The notes under the pieces were generated by a model. It saw only the letters and a list, made by a program, of their open reading frames with translations. It had not been told where the DNA came from and did no database searches. 64,000 bases of DNA from Streptomyces djakartensis (GTDB lineage Bacteria > Actinomycetota > Actinomycetes > Streptomycetales > Streptomycetaceae). How positions within the stretch are numbered: the first letter of the stretch is position 1; every line of letters starts with the position of its first letter. A program made the translations under genes and the position numbers. Positions 14,826 to 22,709 of the stretch are shown in pieces. The stretch covers positions 1-64,000 of the forward strand of contig NZ_BMWE01000014.1 of the NCBI RefSeq assembly GCF_014651075.1, written 5' to 3'.

Positions 14826-15998
14826 TCAGCCCATCAGGGCTTTGCCGAGCCTGGCGCCGGCCGGGGTGGAGATCGCGCGGATCAGGGTGCTGCGAGCGAC
14901 GCGGCCGAAGCGGTTGGCGGGCATGAAGAAGTGCCGCATCCGCAGGGCTTCCTTCTGGTGGCGGGTGACATGCGGGCGCATGTGCTGTTCCCAGCTGCCC
15001 AGGGCGGTGGGCAGGTCGCCGTGTTCGGTGAGCAGCCGGGCCAGCAGTTCGCCGCCGGCGATGCCCATGCCGGAACCCTGGCCGGAGTGCAGGGTCATGC
15101 ACCAGGCGGAGTCACCGAGCAGGACCACCCGGCCCTGGCTCCAGCGGCTCATGTGAATCTGGCTGACCTGGTCGAACAGGACGGACTCGGAGCGGTCCAT
15201 CGCCTCCAGCATGGCGGGCACGAGGTCCCCGCCGAAGCCGGCGAAGGCCTCGCGCAGGGCGACCGAGGGCTTCTTGCGGATCTCGGCGGCGGGCCAGTCG
15301 GTGCGGTAGAGCAGGAAGGCGACCGGAGGGTGGTCGCGATAGCTGTTGATCCAGGCGGAGCGCCCGGGGGCGGTGGCGACCGCGCTGTCGCCCTCTTGCA
15401 GACCGGACAGCGGGCCGTCCATGAGGCAGGCGGCCACGACGTGGTCGAAGTCCTTGCGGTAGAGGTCCTCGGGGCCGAAGACCAGTGAACGGACGGTGGA
15501 GTGGATGCCGTCGGCCCCGATGAGCAGGTCCGCGCTCTCCACGGACCCGTCGGTGAGGGTCACCGTCACCTGGTCGCGGTCCTGGGTGATGGTCGCGGGC
15601 CCGGTGCCGTAGCGGATCTCCACCAGGTCCTTCACGGCCTCGTACAGGACACGCTCCAGGTCGCTGCGCAGCAGCATCCGCATCGGGGTGCCGTTGACCT
15701 GTTCGGGAAAGGTCAGGCCCGGTGTGAGACGGCCGCGGGCATCGACTTCGAACATACGCCCGTCGGGGTCGCGGCGGTCCGGGAGCGAGTCCAGGATGCC
15801 CAGGCGTTCGGCGGCGGTGTAGCCGGGGCCGTTGAAGCGGACGAAGTAGCCGCCGGTGCGGCGCTCGGGGGCCCGCTCGACGATCAGGGGCTGCCAGCCG
15901 GCCCGGTGCAGGCTCAGCGCCGCGGCCAGCCCGGAGATGCCGGATCCGACGATGAGAGCGCGACGGGCGCCCCGCGGGGGGAGTGACGAAGAGGTCAT
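14826..15998 (-). CDS. FAD-dependent monooxygenase (PHBH/TetX type)
   Basis: 390 aa. Dinucleotide-binding VGSGISGLAAALSLHRAG lies at residues 17-34. ADLLIGADGIHSTVR is the DG motif and VVLLGDSAWCMTLHSGQGSG is the GD/FAD-ribityl motif, which together define a class A flavoprotein monooxygenase that hydroxylates aromatic or polyketide substrates using NAD(P)H. The start at 15998 is chosen because the next in-frame codons upstream lie in the operator region. It heads a leftward operon with a SnoaL-like protein and a broken lipocalin-like gene, divergent from a TetR gene with a strong operator between. Confidence 0.85.
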   Translation of the reverse strand: MTSSSLPPRGARRALIVGSGISGLAAALSLHRAGWQPLIVERAPERRTGGYFVRFNGPGYTAAERLGILDSLPDRRDPDGRMFEVDARGRLTPGLTFPEQVNGTPMRMLLRSDLERVLYEAVKDLVEIRYGTGPATITQDRDQVTVTLTDGSVESADLLIGADGIHSTVRSLVFGPEDLYRKDFDHVVAACLMDGPLSGLQEGDSAVATAPGRSAWINSYRDHPPVAFLLYRTDWPAAEIRKKPSVALREAFAGFGGDLVPAMLEAMDRSESVLFDQVSQIHMSRWSQGRVVLLGDSAWCMTLHSGQGSGMGIAGGELLARLLTEHGDLPTALGSWEQHMRPHVTRHQKEALRMRHFFMPANRFGRVARSTLIRAISTPAGARLGKALMG

Positions 15999-16022
15999 GC
16001 CTCGACCATACCCCTGATCCGT

Positions 16023-16057
16023 ACTGGATGACCAGATTCGAAATTTGGTCATCCAGT
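16023..16057. promoter_or_regulatory. TetR operator: perfect 12-bp inverted repeat
   Basis: actggatgacca at 16023-16034 and its exact reverse complement tggtcatccagt at 16046-16057, separated by 11 AT-rich bases. It sits between the starts of the monooxygenase (15998) and the TetR gene (16075). A 35-base site is long for one TetR dimer and may bind two. Repression of both divergent genes, relieved by a small ligand, is the usual arrangement. Confidence 0.85.
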
Positions 16058-16074
16058 GAAGGGGGTGGGATGCT

Positions 16075-16785
16075 GTGCTCATGACCTTGGACCGCTCGGC
16101 CGCTGCCCCGCAGGCCGACCACGCACGCGCCGAGCGCATCCTGGCCGCCGCGCGCGAACTGCTGCTGGCATGGGGCTACAAGCGGGTCACCGTGGATGAG
16201 ATCGCGCGCCGCGCCCGTATCGGGAAGGGCACCGTCTACCTCCACTGGAAGACGAAACAGATGCTGTTCGCCGAACTACTGCGGCGCGAACTCCACGAGG
16301 CGCTCGGCGTCCTCGCTGCCGAGATCAGAGAAAACTCCGCTGCCGCCCTGCCCAGCAAGGTGGTACGGGAGGTGTTCCTGCAGCAGACCCGCAACCCCGT
16401 CACGCGGGCCATCCACGCCGGTGACAGCGACATCCTCGGCGCGCTCGCCGTCACCCCGGCCGGCCGTCCCGTCATCCAGGAACTCGGCTTCCATACCCTG
16501 CTCGCCCGCCTCGTCGAGGTATGGCGCGCGCACGGGCTGATGGCCGTCACGGCCCCGGCGGCGGACCAGATCTACACGATCGACGCGGTGCTGACCGGAT
16601 TCATCACGGGGGGCCTCGCCTTCCCGGGCGAGGACGTCCGCCCGGACCATCGGGCGGACCTGCTCGGCCACACGATCAAAGCAGCCCTGGAAACCTCCGT
16701 CACGCCGGACGAGGCCGTACTCCGTGAGGCGGCCCAGGACGTGCTCGCCGCCCTGGGTGCGGCCCGGGACACGCTCATGACCTGA
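16075..16785 (+). CDS. TetR-family transcriptional regulator
   Basis: 236 aa with a GTG start, or 234 from the ATG two codons on. Helix-turn-helix at about residues 40-62: VTVDEIARRARIGKGTVYLH, then WKTKQMLFAELLRR, which are the classical TetR helices 2-4. The C-terminal part (LVEVWRAHGLMAVTAPAADQ, DAVLTGFITGGLAF) is the ligand/dimer domain. gaaggggg lies about 9 bases before the GTG. It is divergent from the monooxygenase operon with a perfect inverted repeat between; it most likely represses both. Confidence 0.88.
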   Translation: MLMTLDRSAAAPQADHARAERILAAARELLLAWGYKRVTVDEIARRARIGKGTVYLHWKTKQMLFAELLRRELHEALGVLAAEIRENSAAALPSKVVREVFLQQTRNPVTRAIHAGDSDILGALAVTPAGRPVIQELGFHTLLARLVEVWRAHGLMAVTAPAADQIYTIDAVLTGFITGGLAFPGEDVRPDHRADLLGHTIKAALETSVTPDEAVLREAAQDVLAALGAARDTLMT

Positions 16786-17122
16786 CGGCGGCCCTCCGTG
16801 CCGGCCGCAGCTCCGCTGTTCCCCGGGCGCCGGCGATCACCGCGGGGCGGGCCGACGGCCACCCGACGCCGTGCCGCGTGCAACGACGACGGCGGCGCCC
16901 GGCAACTCGAACAGTCCTGCCGTTGCCGCCCTCGACGGCCTCGATCAGCCGCCGCCCTCGCTTCCTGGTGACGCGCAACGGCGCAGAGAGGACCAGCGGC
17001 CTCCCCCGTCACCACCCCTCAATGCACCCGCGAGCCCCATCAACTGAGCGGGCGGCTATGCCTTGCACCATCTCGTGACAGCGGCGGTAGCCGCCGAACC
17101 CCTTGCGAGCCGTTGCGGCGGC
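16786..17122. other. Convergent intergenic region, no gene seen
   Basis: 337 bases between the TetR stop and the response-regulator stop. Open frames here are Arg/Pro-rich and lack ribosome sites. No perfect hairpin was found, though the first 60 bases (ggccctccgtgccggcc...) can form a GC-rich stem. Confidence 0.4.
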
Positions 17123-17794
17123 TCAGGAGCGGGGCCTGACCAACCCGGCATCGTAGGCCATGATCACGGCCTGGATGCGGTCGCGCGCACCGATCTTCGC
17201 GAGGACCCGGCCGACGTGCTTCTTGACGGTGGATTCCGTGAGGACCAGCCGCTCGGCTATCTCCGCGTTGGTCCAGCCTTTGCCGATCGCCACCAGGACC
17301 TCGTGCTCGCGTTCGCTCAGCGCCCGCAGCCTGGGATCGGTGTGCGGCTCTGTGGGGGAGGCGGGAGAGAGCACCCGATGGGCGTGGGCGTCCAGCAGGC
17401 GTCTGGTCAGTCTCGGAGCGACGACGGCGTCGCCTGTCGCCACCGCATGGATCCCGGCGACGACTTCCTCGGGGCGGGCGTCCTTGAGCAGGAAGCCGCT
17501 GGCTCCGGCGCGCAGCCCCTCGTAGGCGTACTCGTCCAGGTCGAAGGTGGTGAGGATCAGCACGCGGGTACGGCCGCCGGCGGCGACGATCCGCCGGGTG
17601 GCCTCGATGCCGTCCATGCCGGGCATACGGACGTCCATGAGGACGACGTCGGGGCGCAGGTCGGCGGCGATGCGGACGGCTTCGGCGCCGTGTCCGGCCT
17701 CGCCCACGCACTCCATGCCCGGGGTGCCCTGGAGCAGCATGCGGAAGCCGAGGCGTTGCAGAGGCTGGTCGTCGGCGATCAGCACGGTGGTCAT
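17123..17794 (-). CDS. NarL/LuxR-family response regulator
   Basis: 223 aa. The receiver domain has acidic ADD, phospho-acceptor Asp54 in VVLMDVRMPGMDG, the Thr of ILTTFD and the Lys of FLLKDA. The C-terminal LuxR-type helix-turn-helix is LSEREHEVLVAIGKGWTNAE and LTESTVKKHVGRVLAKIGAR. The ATG overlaps the stop of the histidine-kinase gene (ATGA), so the two are co-translated. Probably controls the ABC exporter genes at the head of the same operon. Confidence 0.92.
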   Translation of the reverse strand: MTTVLIADDQPLQRLGFRMLLQGTPGMECVGEAGHGAEAVRIAADLRPDVVLMDVRMPGMDGIEATRRIVAAGGRTRVLILTTFDLDEYAYEGLRAGASGFLLKDARPEEVVAGIHAVATGDAVVAPRLTRRLLDAHAHRVLSPASPTEPHTDPRLRALSEREHEVLVAIGKGWTNAEIAERLVLTESTVKKHVGRVLAKIGARDRIQAVIMAYDAGLVRPRS

Positions 17795-19215
17795 GGGGTC
17801 TGCTCTCCCTGGGGCCGCGGGTCTCCTGGGGCGGGGGCTCGTGCAGGGGGCGGGGTGGACGCCGGCGGATCGGTGAGTGTCACGTCCACGGTCCAGCCGG
17901 GCCGGTCGTCCCGTGGCCCCGCGGTGACGGTGCCGCCGTACATGGCGGCCCGCTGCCGGATACCCACCAGTCCGTGTCCCGGACCGTCGGCCTCTGCCAG
18001 GGGCGGCGCAGATGTTCGGGCGCCGGGGGGCGGCCCGGTGTCGGAGACGCTGATCCGGATGTCCGCGTTCCCGGCGGTGACGGTGACGTGTGCGGCTGAG
18101 CCGGTGCCGGCGTGCTTGAGGGTGTTGGTCAGGGCTTCCTGGACGACGCGGTAGATGGTCAGTTGCACCCCGCTGCCGAGGGCGTCGATGTCTCCGGACG
18201 TCCGGCAGGTGACATTCACACCGGCCGCACGGACCCGGGCCAGCAGCGGGTCCAGATCGCGGACGCCGGGCTGCGGGCTGAGTCGCTCGGCCTGGTCGTC
18301 GGATTCGTCGCCCAGGACACCCAGGACGCGCCGCAGTTCGCTCATCGCCTGCCGTCCGGTGTCCCCGATGATGCGCAGGGCATCTTCGGACCGCTCGCCC
18401 GTGCTGGAGGCGAGGGTGGCGGCGCCGTCCGCGAGTCCCACCATGACGGACAGGTTGTGGCCGACGATGTCGTGCATCTCGCGGGCCACGCGGGAGCGTT
18501 CGGCGGCGGCGGTCAGCCTCTCGCGCTGCTCTCGCTCGATCTCCAGTCGGGCTGCCCGGTCCTCCAGCGCCGCGAGGTACACCCGCCGGGTGCGCAGGGT
18601 CAGGCCCACGGCGATCGCGGCGATCGCCTGGCTCGCCACCGTCAGCAGGCCCTGCCACAGCCGGTCGGCGGAGGCGAGGAACCACACCGCCGCGCTCAGC
18701 TCGACGGCTGTCGCGGCGGCCGCCCAGCCCAGCCGCCGCAGGGGGCCGTTCAGTGCCAGGTTGAACAGAGCGATGAGCAGACACCCGCCCGTCGGCAGCA
18801 GCAGGCCGAGCGCCATGGGGGCCGGGGCGCACACCGCGATCACTGTGAAGACGGCGGTCGGCGCCCTGCGCCGCCACCACAGCGGTACGACGAGCACGGC
18901 GGACAAGGCCGTCTTGAGGCCGAGCGGCAGGTCGGCGAGCGTCCGGATCTCGCCGAACGGGCCGTGCTCGGCCGGGGAGTAGGTCTGGAACACCGTCACA
19001 GCGGCGACAACCAGCACGATCGCCGAGTCGAACAGCCACGGATGCCGACGGCCGCCCCATGTCAGGTGCCGCTGCGCTCGCAGCAGACGCCCCATGAGCG
19101 GATGCGACCAGGCCGTCTCCAAGCCGGGGGGCGGCGCGAGGACCGGCCGGCCGGGGCAGGGGCGGCGGTCCGCGTCGGCGGCCTCCGCCCCTCCTGCCGT
19201 ACCCGTTACAGGCAT
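17791..19215 (-). CDS. HisKA_3-type sensor histidine kinase
   Basis: 474 aa from MPVTGTAGGAEAADAD. Five or so membrane segments come first (for example FDSAIVLVVAAVTVFQ, ALSAVLVVPLWW). Next come a coiled coil (ARLEIEREQRERLTAAAER), the H-box VAREMHDIVGHNLSVMVG and an ATPase domain with QEALTNTLKHAG (N box) and GPGHGLVGIRQRA (G box). No extracytoplasmic sensor loop of any size, as in intramembrane-sensing NarL-type kinases that work with ABC exporters. It follows the permease gene by 16 bases and overlaps the regulator gene. The Pro-rich C-terminal tail is probably disordered. Confidence 0.9.
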   Translation of the reverse strand: MPVTGTAGGAEAADADRRPCPGRPVLAPPPGLETAWSHPLMGRLLRAQRHLTWGGRRHPWLFDSAIVLVVAAVTVFQTYSPAEHGPFGEIRTLADLPLGLKTALSAVLVVPLWWRRRAPTAVFTVIAVCAPAPMALGLLLPTGGCLLIALFNLALNGPLRRLGWAAAATAVELSAAVWFLASADRLWQGLLTVASQAIAAIAVGLTLRTRRVYLAALEDRAARLEIEREQRERLTAAAERSRVAREMHDIVGHNLSVMVGLADGAATLASSTGERSEDALRIIGDTGRQAMSELRRVLGVLGDESDDQAERLSPQPGVRDLDPLLARVRAAGVNVTCRTSGDIDALGSGVQLTIYRVVQEALTNTLKHAGTGSAAHVTVTAGNADIRISVSDTGPPPGARTSAPPLAEADGPGHGLVGIRQRAAMYGGTVTAGPRDDRPGWTVDVTLTDPPASTPPPARAPAPGDPRPQGEQTP

Positions 19216-19231
19216 GCCCTCCCCCAGCCGG

Positions 19232-20080
19232 TCAGACGTCCGTACGCACAAGCCGGTACGCCGCCCCGGCCAGTGTCAGCGCCACCCATCCGGAGAACAC
19301 CGCCAGGCCCGCCCAGGGGCCGAGCGAGTCGCTGGCCTGGTGCAGGTGCGTCACCGCTTGGCCGGCGTTGCTGGGCAGATACGGTGTGATGTCGTCGTTC
19401 CAGGACGCGGGCAGCAGCGAGGTCAGGCCCGGCAGGATCAGCAGGCTGCCCACCAGGACGGTGATGCCGCCGGCGGTGGAGCGCAACAGCGAGCCCAGGG
19501 CCACACCCCACACGCCCACCAGTCCTAGATAGAAACCCGCTCCGATCAGGGAACGCAGTACCCCGTCGTCCCCGAGGGACATGGAGATGCTCTGGCCGTC
19601 CAGGGACGGAACACCCAGCCCGAAAGCGGCCAGCGCGCCGATGACGGCCACAGGCACGACGAGTACGCCGGTGACCACGCTCTTCGACCACAGCACCGGC
19701 AGCCGCCTGGGCACCGCCGCCAGCGTGGAGCGAACCATGCCCGTACTGTACTCACCGGCTGACATCAGGACCCCCAGGACGCCAACGGCCAGTGAGGCGA
19801 ACGTCAGGCCCGTCAGGGCCACGCCGACGGCGTCCTCGGGGCCGGCGGACGGTCCGGGCGGACCGCCGCCGTCGCTGCCCGGGCTGTATGTGGCGGCGGC
19901 GATCGCACCGATGGCGGTCAGCAGGAACAGGGACACGCCCAGGGTGACCCAACTGGACCGCAGCGACCAGAACTTGCCCCACTCCGAGCGAAGCACCCCG
20001 AGCGCGGTGACCCGGTAGGCGGGCCGGTCGGGGCGGGCAGATGCGGCGTCCGCGGTGTCCGGCGTGAGGGTGATGGTCAT
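19232..20080 (-). CDS. ABC transporter permease
   Basis: 282 aa with about six hydrophobic segments (SWVTLGVSLFLLTAIGAIA, LTFASLAVGVLGVLMSAGEY, GVLVVPVAVIGALAAFGL, GITVLVGSLLILPGL, GLAVFSGWVALTLAGAAY). The SAGEYSTGMVRSTLAAVPRR loop after the second pair is typical of ABC-2 type permeases of exporters. Its ATG overlaps the ATPase stop (TGATG). It forms an exporter with the 20080-21012 ATPase; the substrate is likely a drug, lantibiotic or lipid, but nothing in the sequence decides this. Confidence 0.88.
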   Translation of the reverse strand: MTITLTPDTADAASARPDRPAYRVTALGVLRSEWGKFWSLRSSWVTLGVSLFLLTAIGAIAAATYSPGSDGGGPPGPSAGPEDAVGVALTGLTFASLAVGVLGVLMSAGEYSTGMVRSTLAAVPRRLPVLWSKSVVTGVLVVPVAVIGALAAFGLGVPSLDGQSISMSLGDDGVLRSLIGAGFYLGLVGVWGVALGSLLRSTAGGITVLVGSLLILPGLTSLLPASWNDDITPYLPSNAGQAVTHLHQASDSLGPWAGLAVFSGWVALTLAGAAYRLVRTDV

Positions 20081-21012
20081 CAGGCGGCCCTCCGGGCGGC
20101 AGTGTCGGCGGGGACGCTGTGGTACTCCACCGCGTCACTGGTGATGTCCATGAACGCCTCCTCCAGGGAGACGGTCTGCGGGGTGAGCTCGTACAGCGGA
20201 ATCCCGTGTTGCGCGGCGATCGCGCCGATGCCACGCGCGTCCACGCCCAGGACGACCAGTTCCTCCGCGGCCGAGGACGTGATGGTGACGCCCGGCCCCG
20301 ACAGCAGCGAGCGCAGCCGTTCCGGCTCGGTGGTGGCGACCTTCACGTCCCTGCCACCGACCTCCTGGATCAGTCCGTCGACCGTGGTGTCCGCCAGCAG
20401 CCGGCCCCGGCCGACGACGACCAGGTGATCGGCGATCAGCGCCGTCTCACTCATCAGATGCGAGGACAGCATCACCGTCCGTCCCTCGGCGGCCAGCCCC
20501 GACAGCAACTCGCGCACCCACAGCACGCCCTCCGGGTCCAAGCCGTTGACCGGCTCGTCGAGCATGATGATCTCCGGGTCGCCGAGCAGCGCCGCCGCGA
20601 TGCCGAGCCGCTGGCCCATACCCAGGGAGAAGGCCCCGGCCCGCTTGTGAGCCACACTGTGCAGCCCGGCCAGTTCGATGACCTCGTCGACGCGGCGACG
20701 CGGGATCCCGTGGGTACGGGCGAGGGCCATCAGGTGGGCGAAGGCGGTGCGGCCCGGGTGGACCGACCGTGCCTCCAGCAGCGAACCGATCTCCTGCAGC
20801 GGCGCGGCGTGCTGGGCGTAGCGTCGGCCGTTCACCGTCGCCGAGCCGCTGGTGGGCGCGTCCAGACCGATGATCACGCGCATCGTGGTGGACTTGCCGG
20901 CTCCGTTGGGACCGAGGAAACCGGTGACCTGGCCTGGCTTCACGCTGAAGCTCAGCCGGTCCACAGCGGTCTTGTCCCCATATCGTTTGGTCAACTCTCG
21001 TACTTCAATCAT
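20080..21012 (-). CDS. ABC transporter ATP-binding protein
   Basis: 310 aa. Walker A GPNGAGKSTTMR, signature FSLGMGQRLGIAAALLGDP, Walker B IIMLDEPVNGLDPEG and the switch His in LSSHLMSE. The C-terminal regulatory part ends VSLEEAFMDIT, as in DrrA/CcmA-like drug-exporter ATPases. The start MIEVRELTKRYGDKTAVD at 21012 fits the family exactly. It is the first gene of a four-gene operon (ATPase, permease, kinase, regulator). Two inverted repeats lie just upstream. Confidence 0.92.
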   Translation of the reverse strand: MIEVRELTKRYGDKTAVDRLSFSVKPGQVTGFLGPNGAGKSTTMRVIIGLDAPTSGSATVNGRRYAQHAAPLQEIGSLLEARSVHPGRTAFAHLMALARTHGIPRRRVDEVIELAGLHSVAHKRAGAFSLGMGQRLGIAAALLGDPEIIMLDEPVNGLDPEGVLWVRELLSGLAAEGRTVMLSSHLMSETALIADHLVVVGRGRLLADTTVDGLIQEVGGRDVKVATTEPERLRSLLSGPGVTITSSAAEELVVLGVDARGIGAIAAQHGIPLYELTPQTVSLEEAFMDITSDAVEYHSVPADTAARRAA

Positions 21013-21037
21013 GGGTTGATCCCGATCCACTCCCGTC

Positions 21038-21077
21038 GCTCCGGCCAATCCGGAGCGCGTGCCTCAAAGCTAGGCAC
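21038..21077. promoter_or_regulatory. Two adjacent inverted repeats upstream of the ABC/two-component operon
   Basis: gctccgg-ccaat-ccggagc (21038-21056) and gtgcct-caaagct-aggcac (21059-21077), both with perfect arms and 25-65 bases upstream of the ATPase start. They could be the binding site of the operon's own LuxR-type regulator or form a 5' leader hairpin. The arrangement is seen; the function is inferred. Confidence 0.5.
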
Positions 21078-21359
21078 GGAACGGATCGCGTCCCTGGGAC
21101 CAGGGGGGACACTTCGGCATCGCAGTGGTACCTCGGTACCACTGGGCCGACATCCTCCCCTGACCTGGCCTGACCAGCCCGCTGAACAGGGCCCGCTCCT
21201 GGCCGTCGCCGAGCGGTGACGACATGCGCCCTGCGTCCGCTGAATACGGCACATCTCTCTGGGTGTGCTCGCACACGCCTTTCTCGTGGTCCGGCCAAGC
21301 GGCGGCGAAGAAGGACGCGGCAACTCGCTCCGGCGCCGGCCTGGCCAACTGCTTCGTCT

Positions 21360-21387
21360 CCACGCAGTGCACTCCACGCAGTGCACT
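21360..21387. repeat. Tandem 14-bp direct repeat in a gene-free stretch
   Basis: ccacgcagtgcact occurs twice head to tail (21360-21373, 21374-21387); each copy contains the palindrome agtgcact. The surrounding stretch 21078-21533 has overlapping open frames on both strands but none with a convincing ribosome site or domain, so I treat it as intergenic. Confidence 0.5.
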
Positions 21388-21533
21388 GGTCGCGGCGCAG
21401 GCGCCAGGCTGTCGCCCGCCACTACCACTCCCTCCAACGCCTCCGCATGTCGGCACTGCCATCCAGCTCTCCGCCGGCAGGTCCCAGCCACGTATCACCA
21501 ACAGCCTGCTGCGCTCTGGGATCGGGCTCCTGA

Positions 21534-22505
21534 TCATCCGCGACCGCATGACGGCCCGACCGCGTCCGCGGTCGGGCCGTGCACCGGTGTCCGAGGGGAG
21601 GAAGCAGGGCCGTTCCCGACTGTCTGGCCGGCCTGAGCGGCCATGCGGCGCAGCCATATGTGGGCCGGTTCCCGCTCATGGAGGGGATGCCACCACAGGG
21701 ACTCCACCAAGTGGCCGATTTCGAAGCCGAGTTGGGCGACAGTGATCGATTGCCCGGAGAGGGCAGGGATCGCGACCCGTTCGGGCATCAGGCCGATCCG
21801 GTCGGTCCCCGCGACCAAGTGGGGAATGGCCAGGAAGTTCTCCGTGACGATCTCCGCGTGCGGTTCGATGCCCTCGGAGTGCAGGCGGTTCAAGGGGGAG
21901 AAGACCGGCGACGGGTGACGGTAGGGCAACACCCAAGGGCGCTCGGCCAGTTCCTCCCGCCCGAGGACGGCCGAGGCGCGGTCGGCGGACACCACGCACA
22001 CCCAACGGTCCTTGTACAGGTCGAAGGTGGGGATGTTCGACAGGATGCCCTGGGGCAGGACGAGGGCGTCCACCGTGCGCAGGTTGTCCAGCGCCTGCTG
22101 CACGACCCGTTCAGTGCTGTGCTGGAACCGCAGCCGCACGTTCGGCGCGGCGGTGCGGACCAGGTCGGCCAAGGCCCGCCCGAACGTGGGCAGTTGGCAG
22201 TCGGCCATGATCACGGTGAACTCGTGCCGAGCCTGCGCGGGATCGAAGTCGGGGCGCGTCTGGAGGACCCGGTCCGCCCAGCCAAGGGCCTGTTCGGTGT
22301 GTTCCACCAGTCGTTCCGCCAGGGGGGTCAGCTCGTAGCTGTTGCCCACCCTGACGAGGAGTTCGTCGCCGTAGTGCCGGCGCAGCCGGGCCAGGGCCGC
22401 GCTCAGCGAGGGCTGGCTCAGACCGAGCCGTTGTGCGGCCCGCGTCACACTGCGCTCCTGGAGGAGCGCGTCCAGCGGCGGCAGCAGGTTGAGGTCCAGA
22501 GTCAC
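21534..22505 (-). CDS. LysR-family transcriptional regulator
   Basis: 323 aa. The N-terminal winged helix reads LDLNLLPPLDALLQERSVTR, AAQRLGLSQPSLSAALARLR and GDELLVRVGNSYELTPLAER, then the two-lobe inducer-binding domain (PDFDPAQARHEFTVIMADCQ). The second GTG (22505) is preferred because gaggtggg precedes it by 8 bases. The last 25 residues are a Pro/Gly-rich tail. It is divergent from the monooxygenase operon at 22710; a T-N11-A palindrome lies between, so it presumably activates that operon in response to the substrate. Confidence 0.88.
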   Translation of the reverse strand: MTLDLNLLPPLDALLQERSVTRAAQRLGLSQPSLSAALARLRRHYGDELLVRVGNSYELTPLAERLVEHTEQALGWADRVLQTRPDFDPAQARHEFTVIMADCQLPTFGRALADLVRTAAPNVRLRFQHSTERVVQQALDNLRTVDALVLPQGILSNIPTFDLYKDRWVCVVSADRASAVLGREELAERPWVLPYRHPSPVFSPLNRLHSEGIEPHAEIVTENFLAIPHLVAGTDRIGLMPERVAIPALSGQSITVAQLGFEIGHLVESLWWHPLHEREPAHIWLRRMAAQAGQTVGNGPASSPRTPVHGPTADAVGPSCGRG

Positions 22506-22536
22506 GGCACCCACCTCGAATGATCATCAGCCCTGT

Positions 22537-22551
22537 CTATGCCGAGCATAG
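22537..22551. promoter_or_regulatory. LysR-type T-N11-A operator
   Basis: ctatgc-cga-gcatag is a perfect 6-base palindrome and contains T-N11-A (tatgccgagcata), the consensus recognised by LysR-type regulators. It lies in the divergent region between the LysR start (22505) and the monooxygenase start (22710), nearer the LysR gene, where an autoregulatory site is usually found. Confidence 0.75.
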
Positions 22552-22709
22552 GCGATTTCGGCTTCCCTGATCCCAGGGCGGACGCAAGAGTGGTGACATG
22601 GCTCGGCGGGACTTCGTGTCAGACGAACCGCCACCACCACCCCAGACGTTCGCATGCTCGGGCCTGCACCGATCGATGCAGGTGTTCCGAGCCCATCAAG
22701 GAGGCGACA

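Noticed and set aside
14304..15488. A 394-aa rightward frame
   Set aside because: It lies opposite the FAD-monooxygenase and SnoaL-like genes, has no family motif and looks like an antisense shadow of high-GC coding DNA.
17123..19060. A 645-aa leftward frame spanning kinase and regulator
   Set aside because: The N-terminal two thirds is an Arg/Pro-rich shadow of the histidine kinase in the right frame; only the response-regulator part is real.
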